From Methanobacteriota archaeon (GTDB lineage: Archaea; Halobacteriota; Methanomicrobia; Methanomicrobiales; Methanospirillaceae): a DNA stretch of 62,843 nt. The stretch covers positions 1 to 62,843 of the forward strand of contig JAKPPB010000110.1 of NCBI GenBank assembly GCA_029547605.1. The letters run 5' to 3'. The notes below the pieces were generated by a model. The model worked only from the letters and a program-made list of their open reading frames with translations, did no database searches and was not told the origin of the DNA. This document shows positions 47,297-61,340 of this stretch, one piece after another (position 1 is the first letter of the stretch; every line of letters starts with the position of its first letter). Both the position numbers and the translations under genes were made by a program.

Positions 47297-50080
47297 GTGA
47301 GCCTACCTGATATGCGGCAGCTGGAGGAGGCTGCCCTGCATGCGTGGGAGCATGCATTTGAACCGGACCCTGCGTCCAGAGAGAAGTTCTACCTGACAGT
47401 TGCGTATCCCTACCCCAGCGGCGCCATGCACGTGGGGCATGGGAGGACCTATATCGTCCCGGATGTGATCGCACGGTTCTGGAGGATGAGGGGGAGGCAG
47501 GTGCTGTACCCGATGGCATTCCACGTGACCGGCGCCCCGGTTATCGGTATATCAAGAAGGATTGCGAGAGGCGATGAGAAGGCCATCCGCCTTTATCGCG
47601 ATCTCTACAAGGTCCCTTCGGAGACGCTGGAGAGATTCACCGATCCCCTGGAGATCGTGCGCCACTTCTCCGAGGAGTACCGGAGAGTGATGACCGCATG
47701 CGGACTCTCGATCGACTGGAGACGGCGTTTCACTACGGTCGACCCGCAATACAGCAAGTTCATCGAATGGCAGTGGCTGCACCTGCACGAGGGCAGGCAC
47801 GTAAATAAGGGAGCACATCCTGTGCGGTTCTGCCCACAGTGCGACAACCCTGTGGGGGACCATGACCTTCTCGAGGGGGACAAGGCCGAGATCCTGAAGT
47901 TCACCCTGGTCATGTTTGAATGGAATGACTCGCTCATCCCGACTGCCACACTCCGCCCCGAGACCATATATGGGGTGACGAACCTGTGGGTGAACCCGGA
48001 TGTCACCTACGTGAAGGCCCTCGTGGACGGCGTTTCCTGGGTTGTCAGCAGGGAGGCCGCGGAGAAACTTGCACTCCAGGATCACGAAGTGACAGTCATT
48101 GCTGAGATACCCGGTACCACCCTCATAGACCAGGTGGTGCGCCACCCGCTATGCGGCGCGGTACCAATACTCCCCGCCAAGTTCGTGGATCCTGCCATGG
48201 CAAGCGGAGTGGTGATGAGCGTCCCCGCACACGCACCATTCGACTACATCGCGCTCAGGGACCTCCAGGCAGAGGGAAAGTACACGGCGATCTCGCCCAT
48301 TCCACTTATCAAGGTCCCGGGATACGGTGATTTTCCGGCAAAGGACGCCGTTGAGCGTGCAGGGATCCGCCACCAGACTGACCCTGCCATGGAGGCCCTC
48401 ACCCAGGAGGTCTATAGCGCCGAGTTCTCCTCAGGGATCCTCTTCGAGCAGTACGGCGGGGAACCCGTCAGGCAGGCCAGGGAGAGTGTGGCCGCGCTGA
48501 TGACCGAGAAATATCGCTCTGCCGTCATGTACGAGTTCGATACAAGGCCTGTCGTGTGCCGGTGTGGCGGCCAGGTGTTTGTCAAGATCCTCCATGACCA
48601 GTGGTTCCTGCTGTACAGCGACCCTGCATGGAAATCACAGGTTTCCGAACACCTGGCTCAGATGACCCTCGTCCCTGCCGAGGTCCGCACCGAGTTCGAG
48701 CGGACAATTGGCTGGCTGAAGGACTGGGCCTGCACCCGCAGGGTGGGCCTTGGTACCCGGTTGCCCTGGGATCCCGACTGGCTCATCGAGCCGCTCAGCG
48801 ACTCCACCATCTACATGGCGTACTACACCATCTCCCACCTCCTGAAGGAGTGCAGGCCTGAAGAACTCACCCCCGAGGTCTTCGATTACCTGTTCCTCAA
48901 TAAAGGCTCGCCTCCTGCACACCCCGATAAGGAACGCCTGGATGCGATGCGCCGTGAATTCGAATACTGGTACCCCTATGACTTTCGGTTCTCCGCCAAA
49001 GACCTGATCTCCAACCACCTGACATTCCAGCTCTTCCACCACGCTGCCATCTTCCCGCCCCGGAGCATGCCACGGGGGATGGTGGTGTTCGGCATGGGTC
49101 TCCTGAACGGTGCGAAGATGTCCTCTTCCAAGGGCAACGTGTTCCTGCTCGAGGACGCGATCAACGAGTTCGGTGCGGATACCGTTCGGATGTTCCTCGT
49201 CGGGAGCGCCGAACCCTGGCAGGACTTTGACTGGCGGAACGATCTTGTTCATTCGACGAAGAAGCAGATCGAGCGGTTCTGGAACATGGTGCAGGAGAGC
49301 CTTTCCGCGGGAGGAGAGACCACCGATGCAGACCGATGGCTCCTCTCCCGGCTCCAGGCACATATCGTGAAGACCACGGAGGCACTGGAGCGCTTCCAGA
49401 CCCGCCAGGCACTTCAGGAGGCCTTCTATGCCATTGATTCCGACCTGAAATGGTACAGGAGACGCCTGCCGCCAGGGATGCAGGGGGGCAGCGCATACCG
49501 TGCGCTCGGCCATATATGGACGAGGCTCCTGGCGCCTGTGATACCCTTCACGTGCGAGAAGCTCTGGACCGATACGGGGGGAGAGGGGCTTGTCTCTTTT
49601 GCTCCCTGGCCAATCGCTGATCCAGAAAAGACAGATGCCGACCTTGAAATGGCCGAGGAGCTCCTTCTCCGCACACTCGAGGATATCGATTCGATAAGGC
49701 GGGTCCTCCAGATCACTCCTACTTTGATCACGCTCTGCGTGGCCCCTTCATGGAAGAGGGAAATCTTCTCGGCCGTGGCAACGTCGGCGGACAAGAACAC
49801 AGTAATACGCGAGATCATGAAGGATGAGCAGATGAGAAAGCGTGGCAAAGAAGCCACGGAGACGACGAGGCAGTGCACTACGCTGATACATCGCCTGCCA
49901 CCGGCGTTCATCGAGCAATATCTCAAAGGCGGGATTAATGAGATGGAGATATTCCAGAATGCCAGAGATTTCCTGGAGAGGGAATGCGCGATCCCGGTCA
50001 GAGTGGTGGATGCAGAGGAGAGCAGACACCCGAGGGCTGCGGTCGCGCTTCCCCTCAAGCCCGCTATCGTAATAGAGTGA
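47297..50080 (+). CDS. leuS: Leucyl-tRNA synthetase
   Basis: This large class I synthetase (927 residues) begins with GTG at 47297. The HIGH motif is HVGH in [16 protein letters not shown] near residue 40; KMSKS is KMSSS in [12 protein letters not shown] near 605. The insert between them contains the editing domain ([14 protein letters not shown]). A cysteine pair in RFCPQCDN may bind zinc. Archaeal LeuRS often forms a complex with elongation factors. It converges on the DUF5611 gene three bases away. Confidence 0.96.
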   Translation: MSLPDMRQLEEAALHAWEHAFEPDPASREKFYLTVAYPYPSGAMHVGHGRTYIVPDVIARFWRMRGRQVLYPMAFHVTGAPVIGISRRIARGDEKAIRLYRDLYKVPSETLERFTDPLEIVRHFSEEYRRVMTACGLSIDWRRRFTTVDPQYSKFIEWQWLHLHEGRHVNKGAHPVRFCPQCDNPVGDHDLLEGDKAEILKFTLVMFEWNDSLIPTATLRPETIYGVTNLWVNPDVTYVKALVDGVSWVVSREAAEKLALQDHEVTVIAEIPGTTLIDQVVRHPLCGAVPILPAKFVDPAMASGVVMSVPAHAPFDYIALRDLQAEGKYTAISPIPLIKVPGYGDFPAKDAVERAGIRHQTDPAMEALTQEVYSAEFSSGILFEQYGGEPVRQARESVAALMTEKYRSAVMYEFDTRPVVCRCGGQVFVKILHDQWFLLYSDPAWKSQVSEHLAQMTLVPAEVRTEFERTIGWLKDWACTRRVGLGTRLPWDPDWLIEPLSDSTIYMAYYTISHLLKECRPEELTPEVFDYLFLNKGSPPAHPDKERLDAMRREFEYWYPYDFRFSAKDLISNHLTFQLFHHAAIFPPRSMPRGMVVFGMGLLNGAKMSSSKGNVFLLEDAINEFGADTVRMFLVGSAEPWQDFDWRNDLVHSTKKQIERFWNMVQESLSAGGETTDADRWLLSRLQAHIVKTTEALERFQTRQALQEAFYAIDSDLKWYRRRLPPGMQGGSAYRALGHIWTRLLAPVIPFTCEKLWTDTGGEGLVSFAPWPIADPEKTDADLEMAEELLLRTLEDIDSIRRVLQITPTLITLCVAPSWKREIFSAVATSADKNTVIREIMKDEQMRKRGKEATETTRQCTTLIHRLPPAFIEQYLKGGINEMEIFQNARDFLERECAIPVRVVDAEESRHPRAAVALPLKPAIVIE

Positions 50081-50083
50081 AGC

Positions 50084-50401
50084 CTACTCGGGCTCCACGC
50101 TTTTTGCCTTCTTCACACGCTCCTTTGTTGTATACCCCGTGACCTCATCCAGATATCTCCGAAAACGCCTGTTGGTATCGAGAATGACCTCGTCGGATAC
50201 GCTGCTGTCAGACCGGGTATCAACCACCAGCGTCTTTTTATCCTTCCCTGTTGAGACGTCAAGGACTTTCAAAGCGCCATATGTGATCTGAAGGTGCTCG
50301 CCAACCTTCTTAGGCTCTACTCCAAAGCATTCCACGAGCTTTGACTCCATCCTTGCAATGAGATCCTTCGTATACCCCCTTTTCACCGGATATTCTTGCA
50401 T
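50084..50401 (-). CDS. DUF5611 family protein
   Basis: The 105-residue protein begins MQEYPVKRGYTKDLIARM and contains DLSTGKDKKTLVVDT-like strands, matching the methanogen family DUF5611 as I know it. The function is unknown. It is divergent from the PAC2-family gene with only 17 bases between the two starts, so the two share promoter sequence. Confidence 0.75.
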   Translation of the reverse strand: MQEYPVKRGYTKDLIARMESKLVECFGVEPKKVGEHLQITYGALKVLDVSTGKDKKTLVVDTRSDSSVSDEVILDTNRRFRRYLDEVTGYTTKERVKKAKSVEPE

Positions 50402-50418
50402 AATACTTTTTTAGGTGG

Positions 50419-51165
50419 ATGGAATATGTTAAACTAATGTCACCTGAACCAAACACCGATATCAAGATATTCTCCCGACCCCTCTCCAGGCCCGGATCCT
50501 CTGTTCTCATGGGATTCCCGGGAAGCGGCCTCGTGGGGAGCATCGCGCTCCAGTATATGGTCGACCAACTGGAGTTCGAACAGATCGGGAGCATCAACAG
50601 CAAATATTTCCCTCCCCTGGCCATGATGAACAAGGGAGTCATCAATGTCCCGGTGCGCATCTACGAAAAGGGAGATCTCTCTGCGATTGTTGCAGACATC
50701 CCTATTCACCCCATGATATGCTACGAGGTGGCAAACGGGATCATGGACTGGCTGGAGCCCTTTTCAGTAAAAGAGGTCGTCACTATCGCGGGCATCATCA
50801 CCAATGAGCCTGAAAAGAGGGTCTTTGGAGTGGCAAGCAACGAGCAGGCCCTCACGCGGATACAGGACTCCACCATCATACTCCCCGTAGGGAGCATTTC
50901 GGGGATCGCAAGCAGTGTCCTTACCGAGTGCAAGATCCGGAACATTCCCGCATACGGGCTCCTCGGAGAGACGATCAATGCACCGGACCCAAGGGCATCA
51001 GCGGCTGCAATAGAGGTCCTGAACAAGATGTACGAGATACAACTCGATGTCCAACCCCTGATCGAACAGGCTGAAGAGATCGAGTCGACAATGCAGAAAC
51101 TCGCCGAGCAGGTGAAGACTGCAGAGACAATGCCAAAGAAAGAACAGCTTCCAATGTACGGGTGA
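50419..51165 (+). CDS. PAC2-family protein (proteasome assembly chaperone-like)
   Basis: The 248-residue protein has the PAC2 marks VLMGFPGSGLVGSIALQYMVDQ near residue 29, SIVADIPIHPMICYEVANGI-like middle, and GLLGETINAPDPRASAAAIEVL. A C-terminal coiled segment (AEEIESTMQKLAEQVKTAET) follows. The family is thought to assist proteasome assembly in archaea, with little direct proof. ATG at 50437 (MSPEPNTD) is an alternative. It is followed by DUF473 in one unit. Confidence 0.85.
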   Translation: MEYVKLMSPEPNTDIKIFSRPLSRPGSSVLMGFPGSGLVGSIALQYMVDQLEFEQIGSINSKYFPPLAMMNKGVINVPVRIYEKGDLSAIVADIPIHPMICYEVANGIMDWLEPFSVKEVVTIAGIITNEPEKRVFGVASNEQALTRIQDSTIILPVGSISGIASSVLTECKIRNIPAYGLLGETINAPDPRASAAAIEVLNKMYEIQLDVQPLIEQAEEIESTMQKLAEQVKTAETMPKKEQLPMYG

Positions 51166-51170
51166 CCCTT

Positions 51171-51563
51171 ATGAAGTGCTTTGCATTAACCGGAATTTCC
51201 CCGCAAGTGATCAGAGAGCTCCAGGAGGGAAAGGCCAGAACCCTGGAACTACAGAGTACGCACAACGTGGTAACCCTCGCCGGTATCCCCGCCGGATCAC
51301 TCGTTTTCATGACATCAGTGGACATGGAAGACGTTTCTCCTGGGGATTCGGGGATCATCGTCGAGATCCTCGCGCTGAGCATCACGATGAAGCGGATCAT
51401 GGAATATTCCCATGGACTGCATTACGAGGAGCGGGAGCGGATGTCTGCCCGAATAAAAGTCAAATGCGTGGGATCTTCCACAGTCAAGAGCGTCACTGCT
51501 GAGGGAATCCTCCAGCCCATTACCGTAGAAGTGCTGAAATCCGCCTGCTACCATGCAGGATGA
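51171..51563 (+). CDS. DUF473 family protein
   Basis: The 130-residue protein begins MKCFALTGISPQVI and has AGIPAGSLVFMTSVDMEDVSPGDSGIIVEI, which matches the methanogen family DUF473. Function unknown. I prefer ATG at 51171; a GTG at 51162 overlaps the PAC2-family stop (GTGA) and adds three residues. It ends in a strong inverted repeat. Confidence 0.78.
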   Translation: MKCFALTGISPQVIRELQEGKARTLELQSTHNVVTLAGIPAGSLVFMTSVDMEDVSPGDSGIIVEILALSITMKRIMEYSHGLHYEERERMSARIKVKCVGSSTVKSVTAEGILQPITVEVLKSACYHAG

Positions 51564-51625
51564 CAGCCCCGGGCTTCAGACGCCCCATATGGGCAACCCG
51601 TCATCTTTTTCTGCCCGGGGCTGTC
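51562..51625 (+). terminator. Long-arm hairpin at the end of the PAC2-DUF473 unit
   Basis: Perfect 13-base arms GACAGCCCCGGGC (51562-51574) and GCCCGGGGCTGTC (51613-51625) enclose 38 bases. Inside are a smaller self-complementary piece, GCCCCATATGGGC (about 51582-51594), and the T-run CTTTTTCT. The first arm starts within the DUF473 stop codon. A transcript end structure is likely; archaeal terminators are usually T-runs without hairpins, so another RNA role is possible. Confidence 0.45.
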
Positions 51626-51722
51626 CCTTCGTATGAACATGGCTCTTTTTATCAGGTGTATTGAGAACATTTCCCACATATGGTTGTTTCCACGTGAAGA
51701 ACGATTAATTACCCCCCTACCA

Positions 51723-51732
51723 CATATATATA
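51723..51732 (+). promoter_or_regulatory. TATA-like run before tRNA-Arg
   Basis: The sequence CATATATATA precedes tRNA-Arg by only 10 bases, nearer than expected. Another AT-rich run, GATTAATTA (51703-51711), has the better spacing. One of the two is likely the promoter. Confidence 0.35.
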
Positions 51733-51741
51733 CGCTCCAGT

Positions 51742-51816
51742 GGGCTTGTGGCTTAGCCAGGATAGAGCGCCGGGCTTCTAACCCGGATGTCGAGGGTTCG
51801 AATCCCTCCAGGCCCG
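51742..51816 (+). tRNA. tRNA-Arg (anticodon TCT)
   Basis: Acceptor GGGCTTG pairs with CAGGCCC (one G-U) plus discriminator G. The anticodon stem CCGGG/CCCGG holds loop CTTCTAA, so anticodon TCT for AGA/AGG codons. The T-arm is GAGGG/TTCGAAT/CCCTC. No CCA is encoded. Confidence 0.96.
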
Positions 51817-51936
51817 TGACCGCACCTTCTCCTTCTCACTCATGGTATCAGGGGTGGCTTTTTTACAATGGAACTTTGGATACTGAACGGTACCTTTCAA
51901 GAGGAGGGAATACTACATATCTCCTGGGAGCCACGA

Positions 51937-52188
51937 ATGCTAGACAAGTGTAGCCATGCAAATATGGTGATCGCCAACACCATGGCTGAGATCGAGAGTG
52001 CATTTTATGACATCGAGAGTATCAAGAACGATATCAGGGAGATCCAGTATGACCTCTCCAGCCTTGATAAGAAACTGCACGAGATCACGGGGCGCTTGAG
52101 AGAGATCCAGGCTTCCCTCGGGCAGATATGCCCGCTCCCTGACTCGTTCCCCCCACGGGAGGACCCTCACAAGTCTGTGCCGCTCTGA
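51937..52188 (+). CDS. Small coiled-coil protein of unknown function
   Basis: From ATG at 51937 there are 83 residues; the middle (MAEIESAFYDIESIKNDIRE, then DLSSLDKKLHEITGRLREI) has heptad spacing and forms a coiled coil. A GGGAG ribosome site is seven bases before this ATG; starts at 51868 and 51964 are possible. No family is recognised. It follows tRNA-Arg. The gap behind (52189-52322) has an imperfect palindrome around 52229-52255 and no gene. Confidence 0.4.
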   Translation: MLDKCSHANMVIANTMAEIESAFYDIESIKNDIREIQYDLSSLDKKLHEITGRLREIQASLGQICPLPDSFPPREDPHKSVPL

Positions 52189-52322
52189 TCTGCCCGGGTT
52201 TGTGCATTTAATGGGGCCCGGGGCCTCATACTAAAGAATGGGTGTGAATGATCGTTCACCCGGGAAAGAAGGGATGAGCTTGTGATACCTCCCCTATCCG
52301 TTGCGAGAATTAAAAGAAGATA

Positions 52323-52769
52323 TTATTCAGCCTGGTTATTGACCAGGAGCACATCGCTGATGTTGTGCTGGCGCTGGGCAAGCTTCTTCGCTTTGAAGAT
52401 ATTCTTGCCTTCCTTTCCAATGGCAAGACCGCGGTCCTCGTCCCTGACCTCGACATGCGCAATCTGGGAATCCCCCTCGCCCTCGAACTCTATGGCTGTC
52501 ACCTTGGCAGGCAGGAAACAGTTTCTCAAGAATTGCTCGGGCGTGTTTGCATATTCTACTACCTCGATCTTTTTGCCCATCGTGTCCATTGCCTTCTTGA
52601 TGCTGGCCCCGCTCTTCCCGATCGCAAGGCCCATCTCGCCAGGATTGATCACAAATATGATCCGGTTGTTCCGATCGTCGATCACGCAGTCCCTGCTTCC
52701 TGCCCCGGTCAGCTTCTCAAACTGGGATATCAGGCGCATGCAGTCCTCGTTCAACAGCACTTCCGCCAT
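52323..52769 (-). CDS. nusA: NusA-like KH-domain protein
   Basis: The 148-residue archaeal NusA homologue has two KH domains and lacks the bacterial N-terminal polymerase-binding part. KH1 holds GLAIGKSGASIKKAM near residue 47, KH2 GLAIGKEGKNIFKAKKLA near 115. It binds RNA, with a suspected role in transcript termination or ribosome assembly. It is the last gene of the polymerase operon and lies 4 bases after L30e. The rps12/rps7 genes often next in euryarchaea are absent. Confidence 0.92.
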   Translation of the reverse strand: MAEVLLNEDCMRLISQFEKLTGAGSRDCVIDDRNNRIIFVINPGEMGLAIGKSGASIKKAMDTMGKKIEVVEYANTPEQFLRNCFLPAKVTAIEFEGEGDSQIAHVEVRDEDRGLAIGKEGKNIFKAKKLAQRQHNISDVLLVNNQAE

Positions 52770-52773
52770 GGTT

Positions 52774-53064
52774 TCAGGCCCTCTTGAGACTCAGGATATC
52801 CGATTCGCCAGGGTTGATGATTGCAAGTGCGCTGACCATAAATGGTTTTCCGCATGCCTTCCCCAGTTGCACGCTGGATCCCTCGAACGTGTAAACAAAG
52901 AGGTTATCCTTTGATTTGAGCATTTCCCTGAAATTTTCCGGGCAGTTCCCAGCCACTACCACCATCTGGGCACTGCCGTTGTCGATTGACTGCGCGGTCA
53001 TGTTCTGGCCGAGCAGGACTTCGCCCGTCTTTATCGCTCTTCGTAAAGAAGCATTAAAATCCAT
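52774..53064 (-). CDS. rpl30e: 50S ribosomal protein L30e
   Basis: This 96-residue archaeal/eukaryotic protein binds kink-turn RNA. Marks: SLRRAIKTGEVLLGQ at 6-20, VVVAGNCPENFREML, and the end VQLGKACGKPFMVSALAII. It lies between rpoA2 and nusA, its standard place in euryarchaea. Confidence 0.93.
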   Translation of the reverse strand: MDFNASLRRAIKTGEVLLGQNMTAQSIDNGSAQMVVVAGNCPENFREMLKSKDNLFVYTFEGSSVQLGKACGKPFMVSALAIINPGESDILSLKRA

Positions 53065-53074
53065 TATAATTCTC

Positions 53075-56879
<3,805 letters not shown>

Positions 56880-56890
56880 GGCACTCCCTC

Positions 56891-58705
56891 CTACACCACG
56901 TCCTCGAGCTTTAACCTCGGAGCGATTCCCATGCTCTTCATCTCGTCAAGGAGCAGCTTGAATGCATACGACATCTCCACAGGATAGATGTCTGTCTCAC
57001 CCCCGCAGGCAAGGCACCTGGTCGTGTTGGCTTTCCGGTCGAGCATGGCTACCATCCCGCAGCGGGCGCAGACGTACTCCTGCACCTTGTCGGACTCGTC
57101 AAGGAGACGCTCCTTGAGTGCCATGGCGGCTCCATGGCCGATCATGACGTCGCGCTCCATCTCTCCAAACCGAAGGCCCCCTTCCCTGGCCCGCCCTTCT
57201 GTGGGCTGGCGTGTCAGTACCTGGACGGGGCCCCTTGACCGGGCATGCATCTTCGAGGAGACCATGTGATAGAGTTTCTGGTAATAGATCACGCCCATAT
57301 AGATATCTGCCGAGAACCGTTTCCCAGTGATGCCGTCATACATCACTTCACGTCCGGTGTGGGCAAATCCCTGGCGTTTCAGAGAGGCGCGGAGATCTTC
57401 CTCGCGTTCTCCCGAGAAGGCGGTCCCATTGATCCTCCGCCCCTCGAGGGCGCCAACCTTGCCACCGATCATCTCGAGCATGTGGCCGATCGTCATCCTG
57501 CTTGGGATGGCGTGTGGGTTGATCACTAGGTCGGGGGTGAGCCCCGACTCGGTATACGGCATGTCCTCCTGGGGAGCGATCAGGCCGATGACTCCTTTTT
57601 GTCCGTGGCGGGATGCAAACTTGTCACCCACCTCAGGAATCCGCTGGTCCCTGGTCCGGACCTTGACCAGGCGGGAGCTGTTTTCTCCTTCAGTGATGAT
57701 GACCGTGTCGACGATCCCGCGTTCATTGCTCCGCATTGTCACCGAGGTGTCGCGGCGCTTCTCGACAGTGATGAGGTCGCTTGTCGGTTCCTCGAGGAAC
57801 CGGGGCGGGGATGTCTTCCCGATCAGGACATCTTTCTCGTTGACCACGGTCTCGGGGTTGATCACCCCGTCGTCATCGAGGTTCTTGTAGCTTTCAGCGC
57901 CGTGGGCTCCTGTCACCTCTTCGTCCGGGATCTCGATCCGGTCGACCTGCCCTCCGGGATATCTCCGCTCCTCTCCCTCGTAGGTGCGGAAGAAATGAGA
58001 GCGGCCGAGTCCCCTGTCAATGGACGCCTTGTTGAATATGAGGGCATCCTCTATGTTGTACCCTTCGAACGAGAGGATCGCCACGACGAAGTTCTGGCCG
58101 GCCGGCCTGTCATCAGAGCCTATCAGGTCTGATGTCTGGGTATGTACCAGGGGTTTCTGGACATAGTGGAGGAGGTGCCCCCTGGTATCGGGGCGGATCT
58201 TCATGTTCGCGGCCCCGAACCCCAGGGCCTGTTTGACCATTCCTGCACCCATGGTGACCCTCGGGCTTGCGTTATGTTCGGGGAACGGCACATGCGCCGC
58301 CCCGATTCCCAGGATGAGCGAGGGGTCTATCTCCATGTGGGTATGCGCAGGGGTGATATCAGCAGGATTGATGGCAATCAGGAGATCTTCCTCCTCTTCT
58401 GCATCGATCAACTCTATTAAGCCTTTTTTAATGAGCGCATCGAATTCGATCTCTTTTTTCTTCAGTTTCTCAACATCTTCTGCCGAGATGAGGGGTTTGC
58501 CCTGCTGTAATACAATCAGTGGCCGCCGGGCCCTGCCCCTGTCGGTATGAATGATGACGTCGTTGTTGAATTCCTTGTGAGAGATATTTACTTCCGTGGG
58601 AATGACACCCTGACGGCGCATTGCCCGCACCTGGGAGACCAGCGCCTTTGGGTCATCCACGAGCCCTATCAGGGCTCCATCGACGAACACCCGTGCCTTC
58701 TTCAT
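56891..58705 (-). CDS. rpoB1: DNA-directed RNA polymerase subunit B' (C-terminal part of the second subunit)
   Basis: The 604-residue subunit corresponds to the C-terminal half of RPB2. Marks are [19 protein letters not shown] near 213, [13 protein letters not shown] near 370, and a C-terminal zinc site CARCGMV/CLACGG (near 553-575). It overlaps B'' by four bases (58702-58705), the split typical of methanogens and haloarchaea. Confidence 0.97.
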   Translation of the reverse strand: MKKARVFVDGALIGLVDDPKALVSQVRAMRRQGVIPTEVNISHKEFNNDVIIHTDRGRARRPLIVLQQGKPLISAEDVEKLKKKEIEFDALIKKGLIELIDAEEEEDLLIAINPADITPAHTHMEIDPSLILGIGAAHVPFPEHNASPRVTMGAGMVKQALGFGAANMKIRPDTRGHLLHYVQKPLVHTQTSDLIGSDDRPAGQNFVVAILSFEGYNIEDALIFNKASIDRGLGRSHFFRTYEGEERRYPGGQVDRIEIPDEEVTGAHGAESYKNLDDDGVINPETVVNEKDVLIGKTSPPRFLEEPTSDLITVEKRRDTSVTMRSNERGIVDTVIITEGENSSRLVKVRTRDQRIPEVGDKFASRHGQKGVIGLIAPQEDMPYTESGLTPDLVINPHAIPSRMTIGHMLEMIGGKVGALEGRRINGTAFSGEREEDLRASLKRQGFAHTGREVMYDGITGKRFSADIYMGVIYYQKLYHMVSSKMHARSRGPVQVLTRQPTEGRAREGGLRFGEMERDVMIGHGAAMALKERLLDESDKVQEYVCARCGMVAMLDRKANTTRCLACGGETDIYPVEMSYAFKLLLDEMKSMGIAPRLKLEDVV

Positions 58706-60213
58706 CTGACATCCCCCTTGATATGCTCTACTCCAAGGGTGTAGAGGACACGGATCACTTCATCCTCGTCCTGGACCCCCTTGCTGATCTCGACCATCTG
58801 GGCAAAGTTCTTCACCAGTCCACAGTTCGGACCTTCAGGGGTCTCGCTCGGGCAGATCCGGCCCCACTGGGTGGGGTGCAGGTCACGTGCCTCGAAATGG
58901 GGCTGCGAGCGGGAAAGGGGGGAGATGACGCGGCGGAGGTGTGAGAGGACGCTCATGTGGTCCACCCTGTCGAGCAGCTGGGAGACCCCGGTCCTGCCGC
59001 CCACCCAGTTCCCGGTTGCGAGCGGGTGAAGCAGGCGCTCGGTCAGCACGTCCGCTCTCACCGCCGTCCCGATAGAGAGGTCGCGATGACGCATGCTCGC
59101 ACGCTCCAGCTGGTACTTGATGTCCCTTGTCAGTCTGTTGAGCGAGATGCGGAAGAGATCCTCCATGAGATCTCCTGCAAGCTTCAGCCGTTTGTTTGAG
59201 TAGTGGTCCTTGTCATCTATCCTTCTCTTCGAGAGTACAAGGTCAAAGCAGGCCTCTGCCATGCGCCCAAGGAAGTGGGCTTTTGCCAGACGGACCTCGG
59301 CAACGGCTTCGCGGTACCCCTCGTCACCCTCCTTGAGATTTGTCGGCATCAGGTAGTTGAGGTGGGGGAGGAGATAGTTGTCAAGAACGAACTCCGCACG
59401 CTTCCGCTGGTAATCCTTGGTCTGGTTGGGAGCAAGTTTCTTCCCTACGTACATGACCCCCGCATCGACGCTGTCGCAATCGCTCTCCTCCAGGTTCTGC
59501 ATCATATAAGTGAGGATATCCTCATCGGTGGAGACTGCGCTCACCACATCATGGTCGCTGACCATCCCGAGCGCACGCATCAGGTCAACGAACTTCAGGT
59601 GTCCTGCAACAGAGGGAAAAGAGACCTCGAGGAGGTTCTTCCTGTTCCGTTCCACGACGACGAGCGCCCTGTACCCGCGATACTGGGAGAAGACCTTTGC
59701 CACGTAAATACGCTCGTTGTAGCGCTCCGTGTACTCGGTCATGATCTTGTTGGACGCGAGATCTTCAAGGGTCATCAGCACGCGCTCGGTCCCGTTCACA
59801 ATGAAATACCCGCCAGGATCCAAAGGATCTTCCCCATGGGAGACCCGTTCATCCTGGCTCATCCCGTAAAGGTTGCAGGCCGCCGATCCCACCATGATGG
59901 GCAGTTGCCCGATCGTGGTGATGACCGGGTCCTGGCGTTCACCCCCCTGCACAAGGGTCAGTTCCAGATGAATTGGTGCGGCATACGTGAGGTTGCGAAG
60001 TCGTGCCTCGCTTGGGAAGAGATCTCCCTGTGAGCCATCGGCCTCCCTCACCAGTGGTTTTTTCACCTCTACTTTACCGAGTTCCACCCATACCGGGTCA
60101 TTGCTCCTTCCCCGAATCTCGATGTCGGTCTCGATGACCCGCTGTTCATTGACTACCTTCTGCAGGTTCTGCAGAAGAAAATTGTTAAAAGAGTCGAGCT
60201 GGTGGCGCGCCAC
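58702..60213 (-). CDS. rpoB2: DNA-directed RNA polymerase subunit B'' (N-terminal part of the second subunit)
   Basis: This corresponds to the N-terminal half of RPB2: protrusion and lobe. Marks are [35 protein letters not shown], and [30 protein letters not shown] at the end. The GTG at 60213 is the first ordinary start and gives 503 residues, but the frame remains open and family-like further upstream ([18 protein letters not shown]), with no ATG, GTG or TTG; the true start may be an ATT at 60258 or a CTG at 60261 behind a GGGGCTGAT ribosome site. Confidence 0.95.
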   Translation of the reverse strand: MARHQLDSFNNFLLQNLQKVVNEQRVIETDIEIRGRSNDPVWVELGKVEVKKPLVREADGSQGDLFPSEARLRNLTYAAPIHLELTLVQGGERQDPVITTIGQLPIMVGSAACNLYGMSQDERVSHGEDPLDPGGYFIVNGTERVLMTLEDLASNKIMTEYTERYNERIYVAKVFSQYRGYRALVVVERNRKNLLEVSFPSVAGHLKFVDLMRALGMVSDHDVVSAVSTDEDILTYMMQNLEESDCDSVDAGVMYVGKKLAPNQTKDYQRKRAEFVLDNYLLPHLNYLMPTNLKEGDEGYREAVAEVRLAKAHFLGRMAEACFDLVLSKRRIDDKDHYSNKRLKLAGDLMEDLFRISLNRLTRDIKYQLERASMRHRDLSIGTAVRADVLTERLLHPLATGNWVGGRTGVSQLLDRVDHMSVLSHLRRVISPLSRSQPHFEARDLHPTQWGRICPSETPEGPNCGLVKNFAQMVEISKGVQDEDEVIRVLYTLGVEHIKGDVR

Positions 60214-60281
60214 ATGCTCCTGGGAGAAATATGCCTTAGATAATACGCTCCTGTCAATCAGAAAGATCAGCCCCGCCTGAA

Positions 60282-60533
60282 TTATTTTTTCGGCCTTTTT
60301 ATGACCAGCCGGTACGATTCGGCCCTTCCGGCCGTATGGGATGTCCGGACGATACGGATTACGTCCCCCACCTTGGCTCCGATAACCTTCACAGCAGGAT
60401 CGTCGTGGTAGATTTTTGGTAATTGTTCGCTCGTAATGTTGTAGAGAGAATAGAGTTGCTGGACTTCTTCTTCACTCATAATCTGGTGATCCGGAACCAT
60501 CGCATGTTCCAGTACATTCAGTTTTATACTCAC
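60282..60533 (-). CDS. rpoH: DNA-directed RNA polymerase subunit H (Rpo5)
   Basis: The 83-residue subunit matches the C-terminal domain of RPB5: [19 protein letters not shown] at 5-23, [26 protein letters not shown], and [11 protein letters not shown] at the end. The start is GTG at 60533, directly before SIKLNVLEH; the open frame further upstream runs into tRNA-Lys. It is the first protein gene of the polymerase operon. Confidence 0.94.
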   Translation of the reverse strand: MSIKLNVLEHAMVPDHQIMSEEEVQQLYSLYNITSEQLPKIYHDDPAVKVIGAKVGDVIRIVRTSHTAGRAESYRLVIKRPKK

Positions 60534-60610
60534 CCCTAACCCCCGTCCTTTGGATGATACGTTGCTCGCAGGGCCATCACCGGTAAAACCGCTGGTTGTG
60601 ACCGCGGCAG

Positions 60611-60684
60611 CGGGCCCGGAGGGATTTGAACCCCCGACCACCTGGTTAAAAGCCAGGCGCTCTACCTAACTGAGCTACGAGCCC
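60611..60684 (-). tRNA. tRNA-Lys (anticodon TTT)
   Basis: Acceptor GGGCTCG pairs with CGGGCCC (one G-U) plus discriminator G. The anticodon stem CCTGG/CCAGG holds loop CTTTTAA, so anticodon TTT. The T-arm is GGGGG/TTCAAAT/CCCTC. No CCA is encoded. It lies 77 bases before rpoH on the same strand, probably on the same transcript. Confidence 0.96.
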
Positions 60685-60724
60685 ACCTTCTACTTACACG
60701 CAGCATTATTACAATGCAAGAAAA

Positions 60725-60734
60725 CTATATAAAC
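60725..60734 (-). promoter_or_regulatory. TATA box of the tRNA-Lys-rpo operon
   Basis: The minus strand reads GTTTATATAG, about 45 bases before tRNA-Lys; transcription would begin near 60704. No other TATA box is seen before rpoH, so tRNA-Lys and the polymerase genes probably share this promoter. Confidence 0.55.
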
Positions 60735-60799
60735 ATATTTACCTATTCTGTAGTTCTTCCTTCTCACTTCATACTTCGCAGGCAGTCTTACCCCCAGCG

Positions 60800-61255
60800 T
60801 CATTCTTCGGACAGGTGTTTCTCAAAACCTATATTAATATGAAAATCGGATATATTTGGCTTCAATTCAAAGGGGGTCGGTGGCATGTCCTTTTTGAGGG
60901 CCCGGTCAATGGCAGCCATCAATAATCCCGTATTGATTGGCTTTGACAGGATCTCGCAGACCCTGAGATCCGCCCTGCGGGACTCCTCTGAAAGCGTCTT
61001 TTTTGCGGAGAAGATGATAACAGGGATATGCGCACACTCGGGACGGCTCCTTGCACGTTGGAGGGTCTCCCACCCGTCAATTGGCTCCATGGAGATATCA
61101 AGAAGGATAAGATCCGGGATCACCCGTTCCAGTATGTCGAGTGCTTCAAGGCCGTTGCCTGACACAAGAATATGATATCCTTTCTTCCCGAGAATCGCCT
61201 TCAGCCCTTCGACGATGAACCTGTTGTCATCTACCAGGAGAATCGTGGTCACCAT
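60800..61255 (-). CDS. Stand-alone response regulator (receiver domain)
   Basis: The 151-residue protein is one receiver domain with a short tail. Acidic residues D9/D10, phospho-acceptor D53 (LILLDISMEP), S84 and K86 (IFSAKK) are all present, so phosphorylation is expected. The tail after about residue 125 has no known output domain. No histidine kinase lies in the window. The promoter probably is the ATTTATATAACC box at 61363-61374, read leftwards, with a leader of about 87 bases. Confidence 0.9.
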   Translation of the reverse strand: MVTTILLVDDNRFIVEGLKAILGKKGYHILVSGNGLEALDILERVIPDLILLDISMEPIDGWETLQRARSRPECAHIPVIIFSAKKTLSEESRRADLRVCEILSKPINTGLLMAAIDRALKKDMPPTPFELKPNISDFHINIGFEKHLSEE

Positions 61256-61340
61256 GGCTTAATCGCCACCGTGGCGGCGGAAGACTCAAAACGTCACCAC
61301 CTGCCACCTCAATATTCTGTGTGGGGATTTTATCCTGATC

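Noticed and set aside
52229-52255. Imperfect palindrome GGGTGTGAATGATCGTTCACCC
   Set aside because: It may be an operator or terminator, but there is a mismatch and no linked promoter, so it is only mentioned under the neighbouring gene.
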